Positions 50,800-60,966 of a DNA stretch of 64,000 nt are shown here, piece after piece (within the stretch, counting starts at the first letter, position 1; each line of letters begins with the position of its first letter). The stretch is from contig NW_017265138.1 in the NCBI RefSeq assembly GCF_001638985.1, positions 248,001 to 312,000 on the forward strand, written 5' to 3'. Below the pieces are notes generated by a model. It was not told the origin of the DNA and did no database searches. It saw nothing but the letters and a program-made list of their open reading frames with translations. The stretch is from Phycomyces blakesleeanus NRRL 1555(-). Its lineage: Eukaryota; Mucoromycota; Mucoromycetes; Mucorales; Phycomycetaceae. The position numbers were made by a program, and so were the translations under genes.

Positions 50800-51777
50800 A
50801 TGCAAAGGTCTCATCAACAAGACTCTTATTCACTCTCTACTCTAATGAGTCAGCCCAAAGAACCTGTTTATCCAGATGCCTCTCCTAAATCACGATTACA
50901 AACCACAAAAGCATCTCCACCCCGAACACCTCTTCGCCATATTATCCTTCCTGATTCCCGCGTCCCGGTCTTTTCACCATCCGCCTCATTCTCACTCCAG
51001 AAATCTCCCGAAACAAACCCAAACTTTAAAGCGAATGTCAGACCAAAAACAAATGTTGCCAAAGAATTTGCTAGACCCTCACCACTACTAAACTCATCAA
51101 GACCCTCAACCACCGATAGAACCAATACCTCGATTCTCACAAAGACAACATCAACAACAACTCCACCAATAACAACTCCACCAACCCCAACATCAGCCAC
51201 ATCAGCAACTTGTACAACCCCATGGACAAGAAAAGAATGGGAAGACCTTGAGAGATGGTACGTCCTGACAGACCGCGACATTGAGCAAGCCTCAAGGGGA
51301 TTCTATCGTCACTACTCTCTCCTGCCGACCGAACAACTCCAGATCAACGGCAAAACAAAACAGGGGACAAGGGAGTTGTGGCCACTAAAGGACGTCCAAT
51401 GGCGTTGTCGGTGCCTCGATACCAATGCTCGTTTCAGATATGGAAAACTGCCATCCGAGAGAGTCATCCGAACTGTGGACAAGAAACGAAAACGAGAATT
51501 GGACAACAACGATAACGATAATAATGACGATGACGATGATAGCAATAATGATAATGCTCATAATAGCAGTAAAAATAACCGTTATATTAATAAGAATAAT
51601 ACCATTGGAAATAATCAGACACCATCACAATCACCAAGCCAAACACCAAGAATAAAACCATCAAAAGCTTCACCAACGACAGGAACAGAAAAGGCTGAAA
51701 AGAAGAGACCAAAGCTGGCTGCCACTAGACAAAGTAGTAGCTTTATGGATTGGATATCAGAGACTCTATTCTCCTAA
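50800..51777 (+). CDS. low-complexity protein with central W-rich segment, unknown
   Basis: Single-exon ORF of 325 residues; the ATG at 50800 follows a pyrimidine-rich leader. The first about 145 residues are Ser/Thr/Pro-rich and likely disordered. Residues about 146-215 form the only globular-looking part: TPWTRKEWEDLERWYVLTD begins a Trp-spaced helix resembling the first helix of Myb/SANT domains, followed by a WPLKDVQWRCRCLD segment. A basic then Asn/Asp-rich tract and a final amphipathic helix (FMDWISETLFS) close the protein. It has nuclear-localisation-like KKRKRE and KKRPK motifs. I do not recognise the family; a nuclear role is inference. Confidence 0.65.
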   Translation: MQRSHQQDSYSLSTLMSQPKEPVYPDASPKSRLQTTKASPPRTPLRHIILPDSRVPVFSPSASFSLQKSPETNPNFKANVRPKTNVAKEFARPSPLLNSSRPSTTDRTNTSILTKTTSTTTPPITTPPTPTSATSATCTTPWTRKEWEDLERWYVLTDRDIEQASRGFYRHYSLLPTEQLQINGKTKQGTRELWPLKDVQWRCRCLDTNARFRYGKLPSERVIRTVDKKRKRELDNNDNDNNDDDDDSNNDNAHNSSKNNRYINKNNTIGNNQTPSQSPSQTPRIKPSKASPTTGTEKAEKKRPKLAATRQSSSFMDWISETLFS

Positions 51778-52329
51778 TCAAACTAAGCCAGGCCAAAGGC
51801 GCAAAAGAAGAAGAAGAATCATAATAGTAACTGCTTTATATATCTATCTATATCTATATCTATATTTCTTTCTCTTTCTCTGTGAGTGGGTAAGATAGAT
51901 TGATAGGTCCATGAATGGGTACATCTTGCTTCCTAGAGAAATAACATACACACATACAGAGTGAGAGAAAGGGAAAGGGAAATATGAATTGCACAGTTTT
52001 ATTTACTTTCTATCTTTTGTTTCATCATTTTAAATACAATAGAAATAATAAGTGATTGAGCAATAGGTATATAAAACGTAGGAACATAAAATAGTGCGCA
52101 AATTATTAACAAGATTAACAAGTTTGTTTCATGAAATAAACATCTACATCTACTATATCTCTTTCTGATTGTCTTCAATAACACCATTTCTTGCGCATTT
52201 GAAGCTGGATCAAGTAGGTGTACAATCATACATAAGAAACAACAGCTACGCACTATAATCCAAATGGAAATACAAGTGAACAGAAAAAAGAGATAGAAAC
52301 AGGAATATCAATATCAATATATTTGTCGA
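51778..52329. other. convergent spacer
   Basis: Tail-to-tail spacer before the recombinase-fold gene, with short CTATAT repeats. Nothing coding is supported. Confidence 0.5.
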
Positions 52330-53819
52330 TCATGTCGATCGATGCTTATAGTTAGATCTGCAATCAAAGCGTGAAAGGATGTCTTCATTTTCCAGTAAAT
52401 CCTCTCTTTTTAGTATCTCGAAAGTTAGACCATGGTCTATAACAAGTTCTTTGACTTGTGTGTACCGACTGCAATCATAACTATGAGTATCAAATAATCG
52501 TTCCTCCTTTCTTTTGTTGTTGTAAAAAAACTCTTACCTAAAAAAGTCTCTCACGTTATTTGGCTCAGTGCTTAAACCTGCGTAATCAATGATTACCAAC
52601 CTGACAGGCTTGAATTTTCTGTCAAGTATGGTACATAAATCTGTAACATATTATTGTAATGAGTAAGTAGAATATCAGCCCACAGGTAAGGAGCCATTGT
52701 ATTACCATTCATGTTGCCGGCACAGTCAATTAACACATTCAGATATTTTGAACAGTCTTTCTTGCTGTCTCTAACCATCAAAGGCTCGTCTGCTTTTGAG
52801 CTTGGAGATACAAATATTTTTGTGCAGAGGCACCGATTTTTCAGCCTATCTGCCATTTTCTGTAGAAGAGAGCATCTTGTCTCAAGACTTTCCTTTCCAG
52901 GTGATTTACGAGCATATCCAATGGTTGTCATTGGATGGACTCTAAGGTAGCTGTGGTATTTTGTCAAGTCGTTCATGGCATCCACCTCTACAAACCAGGC
53001 CTGAGTAAGAGATTCACTTTTATCTCCTTTTTTTTGCTCTTACCCAAGAACTTGTCTTTTAACACCCACAGTGTACGTCCTTCAACCATCTTTCCAGAAT
53101 GGCGTACGGCTTTCCGCTGTCCCCATTTGTTTGTTTTATTGACCCATGCTTCTATCTGTCTTGGGGACTGTGAGCATGGACCAAACCTTTTTTCTAATAT
53201 TTCTTTTAGACTTGTTGAGTCTACAAAAATCTTATCGTGCATCTCTTCGTCGGAAATTGGTTTTTTTAATGACATTATATTGTCAAAATGCTTTAAGGCA
53301 TCTTCTTTCTTTATCGTACTATCATAAAGCATATTTAAGTACAAAAAAACGGTAGAGGAAGATTGAATTTACCTGTGTGTTTACGAATAATTTTTGGTAA
53401 CATTTCAAGTAAATTTTTCTCAATTGAGACGTAACTATCTTCACTTGAAACGCTAGAAATTGAATCTTTTCGTCGTTTGCTTGAAAGTGGAGCTGATTCA
53501 GAGACAGCTGGCCGGGAAGAACCTTCTTTGTGTTCCGTGTTATCTAAAACAGCTTACAGCAATCCTAAGCACTTGGTATAAGATGCACGTATATATATAT
53601 ACCTTCCATTGGATATGTTAAGTATATATACGAATTTACAGTCTGGACCTTGATTGAGATGGCTGTAGGGTGGACAGGGTTACTGTCATGGACATAGACA
53701 GGGACCATTTCAATATCCCTCATCTTTGACATTACCAATTCATGATTGGCAATGATTTTAGAGTCATAGCCTAGTACTATGCATGCAGCTACAGGGGCGG
53801 TCATTGGTGGGATAGGCAT
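52330..53819 (-). CDS. protein with degenerate serine-recombinase (resolvase) fold
   Basis: Six exons on the minus strand: 53819-53603, 53543-53373, about 53304-53044, 52987-52706, 52640-52538, 52468-52330; about 390 residues. The start of exon 3 is the weakest junction. The C-terminal half follows the serine-recombinase order: beta strand TTIGYARKS (matching the YARxS motif with catalytic Ser and Arg), helix ETRCSLLQKMADRL, strand KIFVSPSS...RD, then RLVIIDYAGLS where active resolvases have D-R-L-G-R, and a last strand VKELVIDHG. Two catalytic Arg of that motif are Tyr and Leu here, so it is probably inactive as a recombinase. Upstream lies a His/Trp/Lys-rich segment (RQIEAWVNKTNKW) that could bind DNA. 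Likely derived from a mobile element; possibly domesticated, since the frame is intact. Confidence 0.65.
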
Positions 53820-53942
53820 TATGTGTGAGGTATTCGGGATTGTTTATGGGTTAGTATCTCAATAATGGGAAAAGTAGATACTGTGAGAGTGTTATTTATT
53901 AAAGGTGCTCTTCAGCGATCTCGGTATAATTATTTTGGTGAT

Positions 53943-54223
53943 TGCCATTCACCAGCGTACGAGGGAATTGTCGAGGGAATTGCATCGAGGGAATTGAACC
54001 ACGTCATATAAGATTCCAATTGTTATTCAGCATCTGTTTTTAAATTATTTACTAAAATACCCTGCCCATTTTTATTTTTTTGCTAATGATTTGTTTCATT
54101 TTCTATAGAAAATGAGCTTTATAAAGTATGTTCGTTTAGTACATCCGTTTTTGTAGCTAGAGTCCTTATTCTAGAAATTTTGTCAATTCCCTCGACAATT
54201 CCCGCGTACGTTGGTGAATGGCA
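53943..54223. mobile_element. 281-bp inverted-repeat element (MITE-like)
   Basis: The ends are 40-bp terminal inverted repeats (53943-53982 and 54223-54184) that match at 38 of 40 positions, starting TGCCATTCACC. The inner part of the left end repeats CGAGGGAATTG about three times. The interior is AT-rich with no ORF. I could not find a clear target-site duplication. It starts 124 bp upstream of the ATG of the recombinase-fold gene. Confidence 0.75.
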
Positions 54224-54609
54224 TGAATTGAGAGACTACAGCTACAACTATTTAATATTATGAAACATTACCCGAGTATCTGGGTCGGAATACTAAAATA
54301 TTACCAATAGCATAAATGCTCTTCTTTACTGAAACTCTCGGGCTGATCTGACTGGAAAAGTATCATATCAATTGGTCTTTCCGGATCTTTCCAGAAGAAC
54401 AATACTCCTGGAAGATGGCTCATTGTGATAAAGAATACTTAAGAAAACACTGAATTACGAATTAGAAAAACATATAAATATCAGTAGATAGTTCCGTGTA
54501 GAAAAACAATCGAATTTTATTTTTCTTTTACTTTTCTTTGAAATAAAATAACCTACACAAATTCGCACGAATTCCTTCGTCTATATTTCTATTTGTTTAT
54601 TTCTGCCTA
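54224..54609. other. spacer between inverted-repeat element and minisatellite
   Basis: Mixed-composition DNA without simple tracts, unlike other spacers in this window. No gene seen. Confidence 0.4.
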
Positions 54610-55313
54610 CAACACGCAGAGTGTTTGACTTACCATTAAATGCGCAGAATTTTCGAGTTACCATCACATGCGCAAAATGTTCGACTCACCATCACATGCG
54701 CAGAATGTTTGACTTACCATCACCTGCGCAGAATGTTTGACTTACCATCACATGTGCAAAATGTTCGACTTACCATTACATGCGCAAAATGTTTGACTTA
54801 CCATTACATGCGCAGAATGTTTGACTTACCATCACATGCGCAGAATGTTCGAGTTACCATCACATGCGCGAAATGTTCGACTTACCAACACATGCGCAGA
54901 ATGTTCGAGTTACCATCACATGCGCGAAATGTTCGACTTACCATCACATGCGCGAAATATTCGAGTTACCATCACATGCGCGAAATGTTCGACTTACCAA
55001 CACATGCGCAGAATGTTCGAGTTACCATCACATGCGCGAAATGTTCGACTTACCATCACATGCGCGAAATATTCGAGTTACCATCACATGCGCGAAATGT
55101 TCGACTTACCAACACATGCGCAGAATGTTCGAGTTACCATCACATGCGCGAAATGTTCGACTTACCATCACATGCGCGAAATATTCGAGTTACCATCACA
55201 TGCGCGAAATGTTCGACTTGCCAACACATGCGCAGAATGTTCGAGTTACCAACACATGCGCGAAATTTTCGAGTTACCATCACATGCGCAGAATGTTCGA
55301 CTTACCATGTGGT
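54610..55313 (+). repeat. 28-bp minisatellite, about 25 copies, with 112-bp higher-order units
   Basis: Tandem copies of a 28-bp unit of the form TTCGA(C/G)TTACCATCACATG followed by CGC(G/A)(A/G)AATG. From 54876 onward, four distinct monomers form a 112-bp block repeated at 54876, 54988, 55100 and 55212. Because 28 is not a multiple of three and the unit lacks forward stops, all three forward frames stay open and would encode a Cys/His/Met-rich 28-residue periodic peptide. No spacers separate the copies, so it is not a CRISPR array. Expression is unproven. Confidence 0.95.
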
Positions 55314-56280
55314 ATTGCAGGTACGAAACAATAGAAAAGTAATAAATTTGGAAAATAGAGACGTATAGAAACACTTTGAGACTATACATAAGTTGTCCTT
55401 TATTTATAAATAAAAAGTGTTTCTTTTTATAAGAAAACACAATATGTTCTTGTCATTACGTCTTAGTTTCTTAAGGCTTTATTCCTTTATTATATTTGGT
55501 TATTAGAGTGTATTTATTGCTTAACTAGTGCCAGTGTTAAAATTATGATATCAAGTCATAAATTGTACTTCTTTAGCTCTTAGCTATACTTTTCTCTTTA
55601 CACTAGGGCTTTAGGCCTTCCTACTAAATTAGTTATATGTAAATCAGACACAGGTTACCTGGCAGTATGTTATAATTATCTTAATGATCTTTAAGGTATT
55701 ATTTACAGCACTAACTGTAATACATATTGGTCGGATTACTTAATTGTGTTTATATATTTTTTATGTTGACAAGAAGATAACTACTAAACTATCCCAGTAT
55801 GAATATGTTTTTTATATGTGATGAATCCAGCAGCCAAGTGTCTGGATCACCACAAATCCTATCGACATTCTATATTACAGAGCTGCTTATTATTAATAAA
55901 TATTTATCCGAGTTTATATTACTTTTATGGGGTGATTTTTTTTTAAAAATAAATGCATATTATTGTAAATGAGTATTGACTACTGCTGTAATTGAGAATA
56001 AGTTTAAAGGAAATAATATAAGTCCTCAGCTATTCCAGTCAAAGGTGTCTACTGATTACTTTATTATTTAACACGCGGGTTTATCATGCACGATAGTGAT
56101 TATATTTTATATGATGATATCACCATAATATGGGATACATCAATGAATTATAAAAAGCATAATTATAACTCACAAACACATTTACTTTCTATGTTAATAC
56201 TTCATCGGGACTACACACCTTTATATAATTAATCTTATTTACAACAGACGTCAACGGCTTTGTCTCTTTTTCGTTTTCCC
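55314..56280. other. AT-rich spacer
   Basis: About 1 kb without a credible ORF and with few simple repeats; possibly decayed mobile-element sequence. A T-tract/A-tract occurs at about 55936-55950. Confidence 0.4.
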
Positions 56281-57850
56281 AAGGCAGTGGACTGCAAAAA
56301 TTTGACCCACTCTCCCCTCTTCCCTTCAATTTGGCCTTTGAACCTTTATTTCAATATATCATTCACATCTCTCTATTCGAATATTTCCTCTTCAACATCA
56401 TCCCTTGTATTTCCCCTTCTTATCTAATTATTTTACACAAACCTCTCAACGTATTTGCTTATGCCGATGGATTATTCATACTCCTCCCTCCCCCTTCCGA
56501 TCATGTATCTCTGCTCTCCCTGCTCTCCGTGTACGCTGAGGCCTCTAATACCCGCGTTAACCTTGGCAAGACCGTTACCGTTTCCCTCTCTGACCGTTTC
56601 ATGCTGCATTGGGGTCCTGTCCTGTCCTTGGCCGATATCACCAACCTCCACAGTCGCAACTCTGTCGATGCAATCCACTGCCTAGGTTTTCATCTACTCT
56701 CGCATCCTCGTCAACTAGACTCCTTCCGCTATGCCCTCCTCAGCAAGATCGACTTTCATTGTCTTGTCCTAGCTAGATGTTGCCTGTCTGTCCGTGGTAA
56801 AAGCCTGGTTGATAATCCCCTTCTGCTCATCACCATATGGTACGTTCTCTACTTCATGCTTGCACCGCCTTATTTATCAACCGTCATCTGCAAGTCCATT
56901 CGCATTTACCTTTCCCTCGGTACGGGTAGCCCAGTGTGAGAACTTCACTGTCAGCCACGAAGCAAGGATAATTTGGGACTCTTGGAACCCAAGTGCCTAC
57001 AAAAGGCTCAACAACTACGCTGGATCTTGCTTATCCCTCAGGATTCGCATGCTCGGTTTCAGTACATCTTTCCTTACCTCGCATTCATACTTTTGTAACC
57101 TCCACATTTCTCTTTATTCGATCTTCTTTCATAACCATCCTTACGGGCTGGTACTTTCTCTTACGCCCAAATCTTCCTTCCTCATTCCGATTTTCTCCTC
57201 CTACCGCTCTCACTCTTCCGGTACAAGCCATCTGGGCCTCCCTTTCTCCATTCTCAATACCTCGCTGGAATCTCAAAGGGATCTACTTCCACCACGCCTG
57301 CATGATCGACTACCGAGATTGTCACTGTTGGATATCACACCATGACATATGATATGTCCGCAATCGCCTTCTCGCCTACTTTCGCCATCTTGAAGAACCC
57401 AAAATTGTTCTATGGTTATAGTTCATTTTTTTACTCTTTTCTGCCTCAGTAGGCTCCCATCAACCTGTGGATGACCTCTTTTCCCCCGTGCCTATCGTTC
57501 AAATCGGCGGTCGCCCTGTCCATAAGACTTTGACAGGGTCTCTCTGAAGTCACCTTCTCATCTCTCCTTCCTCCCTACCTCGTACTGAAATTTATTGGAA
57601 ATTGTTTCGGCGGTGGTCACTTCCACACAGCACACGTTCTCTGTGGTGGAGATTCTTCTGGCGACAGGTCCCAACCACTGAGTTTGTCTTCAGCCGTACC
57701 TCATCTTTCCTTTCTAACCCGAGCTGTCCTATCTATCTTTCCGTGGTAGACTCTCTCCAACATTTTGTCTTTTTTTGCCCTCGCAAGTTTCCAGTATGGA
57801 GGTTGGTGTTGCAACAACCGTCTTAGTCCTGGTCTATTTTTGACGTTGGT
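56281..57850 (+). pseudogene. decayed non-LTR (LINE) retrotransposon, reverse-transcriptase 3' part
   Basis: The forward strand is GC-richer than its surroundings and carries broken frames with LINE features. At about 56331-56939 a frame contains the RT palm region FAYADG(L) followed by a Val-Asn-Leu-Gly-Lys phrase, as seen after the catalytic YADD box; the second Asp is Gly here. At about 57602-57826 another frame reads like the C-terminal zinc-finger of LINE RTs (Trp-rich segment, then CPIY...LQHFVFFCP). Intervening sequence (56794-57350) keeps weak similarity in shifted frames. No endonuclease or upstream ORF is seen. It is clearly non-functional. Confidence 0.72.
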
Positions 57851-59290
57851 TGGCTGCTCACTTGTACTTGGCTTTCTCGTTCCGTTTCCTCCTCTCTTCA
57901 AATTGCGATTCCCTCCACCACGGTTCACAACATTTGGAGCGCACATTTGGGAAGAAAGGGAAACTGTTAAAGACAAGTTCCCAATGTAGTCGCAACTAAT
58001 GCAATGGTGACCATGTGTAGATCTCATAATTTCAACACCATTTAGTTAGCATTCATCAATCGATTCCCTAGCTGTGGTTTTATCTTTTCTTTATTTTCGC
58101 TTTCAAAAGCCGAGCACTATTGCGTCGGCAGTATCAATAAATTCAAGAAAAAATCTTTTTATGTAAAATGGGCATTATTTGCAAATGAATTTTATTGGCT
58201 AAAATAAATTTTTATATATTTTTCCATTACCGACGATTATCACGAATGATGACTCGTAATAAGTACAGGAACATTGATTTGTCGTTTGCAAGCCACATTT
58301 CTTTTATTTAAAAAAAAAATATATAAATATTAAAAAAATTAATATCCTTGGAAATCTATATCCTTTCTTTTTCTTTTACTTCATTCTTTTTAAACAACCT
58401 ATAAAACTCTTTTTTGATATGGCAAGAAACAAACCGTAAGTCTTTAGTTCTTAAAATATAATTAAATGTACTATAGTATAGTATAGCAACAAAAGCAAGC
58501 AATAAGAAGCATAAAAGTATGAAAGTATTCCGAATGATCGAAAACCTATAACGTCTTAATCTCTCTATGTGGATTAAACAAAAAGAAAACTGATTTAATG
58601 AGCCTGACGGAATACTTTCTACAAAAAACTTTTTTTTATTCTCTTTAATTGCTTTACTGCTTTTTTGCTATGTTTTTTGTTGATTGTCATTTATATTTTT
58701 ATAAAAAAAAATGAAGATGAAAAGCCTTTACAAGCCACAAAAATATGTATACTCATATTGTCTCTCTATTTTTTTTAAAAAAATAGTTAATTTTCCGTAT
58801 CTTTGTAAAGAGAACGAACATTGGGGAGCAAGATCTTGTGTAGATTTGTAGCTTAGAGTAATAAATATATAAATATTTCTATCATCAAAATTGTATAATA
58901 AATTGAAACAAAATAAAATAAAATCTATTTCCAAAAAAATGTTTTTCATGTTGTAAATGTTGTGTATAGGAATTTTAAGGAAAAAATGAAATTTTGTGTT
59001 TTTTTTTTGTAAAGAATTATTTTATTTATTTATTGAATTTTTGAAACTACATGCACAGAAAGCCAAAAGAAACTCTTCTCTACTTGTACATATCCAACTA
59101 GCCTATTCATACACACCCACACCCACATAAAGATAGAGAGTGAAATATAATGATGCATTATATTATAGTGTGTGTTTTTACAAGGTAAAATATAGAGAAT
59201 GAAAGAAATAGAAAAGGTGTGGTGTAGTAAAATATATATATATAAATAAAAAAGAGCCTTCTCCCAAAAAAAATAGATTATATTTTTTTG
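57851..59290. other. AT-rich spacer with a possible tiny spliced ORF
   Basis: Mostly A/T tracts. At 58419 an ATG opens MARNKP, followed by a GTAAGT donor; splicing to an AG near 58479 would give only about 28 basic residues. I do not call it a gene. Otherwise nothing is seen. Confidence 0.4.
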
Positions 59291-60966
59291 TTAGAGTTCA
59301 TAACCAACCAGAACAAAGCCTGGTTCTTGTTGGTAGACCGAGGGATGAACGAGGGCAAATCCCATGTACATCAATGCACGAAGTACAATATTGACTAGAG
59401 AGAAATGTATAGAGAGAGAGAGAGAGAGAATGATATACATACACAAGAAAACATATGTATAAATATAAACACACGCACAACACACGCACAAAATGCACAC
59501 ACAGAACACACAGAACACACAGCACATATACATATATGTATATTGTCATAGTGATATTTTTCTTATTATCAAGTAATATACATATAAATATATATATATA
59601 ATATGTATATATGTATTGTGTGTATGTGTGCTACAACTTGATAAATAATTGGAAATTTTTCTCTTACCAGCTTCTTTTCCGCGCTTGTCAACTGCAATCA
59701 CAAGGGCTTCACAACCTGTCTTTTCTTCGGCCAATTCAATCAAATGAGTAATGCTATGTACAAATACAGAAAATAATAAAAATCAGAATATCATCGAATA
59801 TATATTTGTGTATTGGAGTCACAAATAAGCAAATGTTTTTTTTCCTCTTCGATACCCTCCTCCTTCTATTATTACTATTATTATTATTTTAGGTAGCTAT
59901 GTGTCGTTGTACCTCTATCTATCTATCTATCTATCTATATTTGCTCTCTCTTTTTTTTTTACCATGATTGAAACTCGCCATCAGACCAACCAAGGAGACC
60001 AATCGCATGTTCACCCGCAAAAGGAGAGCTGAGAAAGACGGTTCGTTGGTAAATAAATGCTTGAGATTCGAGGATCCCACCACCACCTACTTTGTTGTTG
60101 CTGTTGTAGTTGTGCCTGAGTGCGGTGGTGATGGTCATGATTTCATGCACAGTCTGGAAAATAGGACTGGAAGGTCCAAACAATGAACAGACAAAATCGT
60201 CTTTTTATATATATATATATTAAAAAATGATCATTGAAATAACAAACAAAACTTTGTGAGTCACTTTTTTGTGTGTGTTTTAAAGATGTATAGTATATAT
60301 ATACCTTTGGACCTCTTGGTAAACTCAATCATATCACGAGGAATTCGTTCGTCTTCATCTTCATCTTCCCATTTTGATTGAGATGAAAACGAGCCAGTTG
60401 GCAAGGACAGATTGTCTGCTGTTGTTGTTGTTGCTGTTGTTGTTGTTATTGCTGCTGTTGTATTTGTTGTACTTGTTTTTGTGTTTATGGCTTGTGTCAA
60501 TAATGTTGCTGCAGTTGCAGTCGCAGTTGCGGTTGCAGTTGCAGTTGCCGCTCTTGGTGACATGGTTTGAAGGGGAATCGAGACACCCATAGTGTGCCCA
60601 TGACCACCGCCATTTTTGTTGTTTTTGGTTTTATTATTATTATTGCTATTGCTATTATTACTACTTGCGATAATCATTCTGGCTGATAATAATGTTCTTG
60701 ACTTTGTATTATACGAGTTTTGTGCTTATTAGGTTTATTAGGTTTACTAAACGCAAAATTCTTTTCCTTGGTGTCCTTGGAAAAGATTGTGCTGGAAGCG
60801 TAAAGGAAAATGACGATATTCTTGTCCAGTGCTGCTACTCTTTTTCCTTTTGGACGGTCACTGTAAAGAATAAGGTGAGTTTATTGATTGATCGATTGAT
60901 TGATTAATATTCATATTAAATATAAAGATAAAAGGATGTTCTTACCTGATGGCACGCCCGAAACTA
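59291..60966 (-). CDS. OAZ1: ornithine decarboxylase antizyme; 5' end unresolved
   Basis: Exons on the minus strand: 60966-60945 (tentative), 60860-60748, 60682-60305, 60200-59963, 59753-59668, 59394-59291, joined in one frame. The C-terminal about 110 residues match the antizyme fold: YQRTVFLSSP, a helix THLIELAEEKTGCEALVIAVDK, then LRALMYMGFALVHPS and GFVLVGYEL. Antizyme binds ODC, sends it to the proteasome and limits polyamine uptake; its synthesis normally needs a polyamine-stimulated +1 frameshift. The middle is Asn/Thr/Ala-rich low complexity followed by an acidic patch. No start codon is certain upstream: candidates are near 61380 through a further exon, or the internal Met at 60677. 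A shift site is not obvious; CAG-TGA-C across 60945/60860 would enter the main frame by +1. Confidence 0.72.

Noticed and set aside
54610..55313. CRISPR array
   Set aside because: Units are contiguous 28-bp copies with no spacers, and the organism is a eukaryote.
54640..55368. Real 242-codon protein from the minisatellite
   Set aside because: All three forward frames are open simply because the 28-bp unit lacks stops and shifts phase each copy; kept only as a low-level possibility.
58419..58560. Tiny spliced basic peptide gene (MARNKP...)
   Set aside because: Only about 28 residues, with a choice among several AG sites; no support beyond a good donor.
60674..60682. A -1/+2 frameshift at the TGA near 60676 in the antizyme gene
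   Set aside because: A GTAAAC donor at 60747 and an AG at 60683 splice the two frames together, so no shift is needed there.
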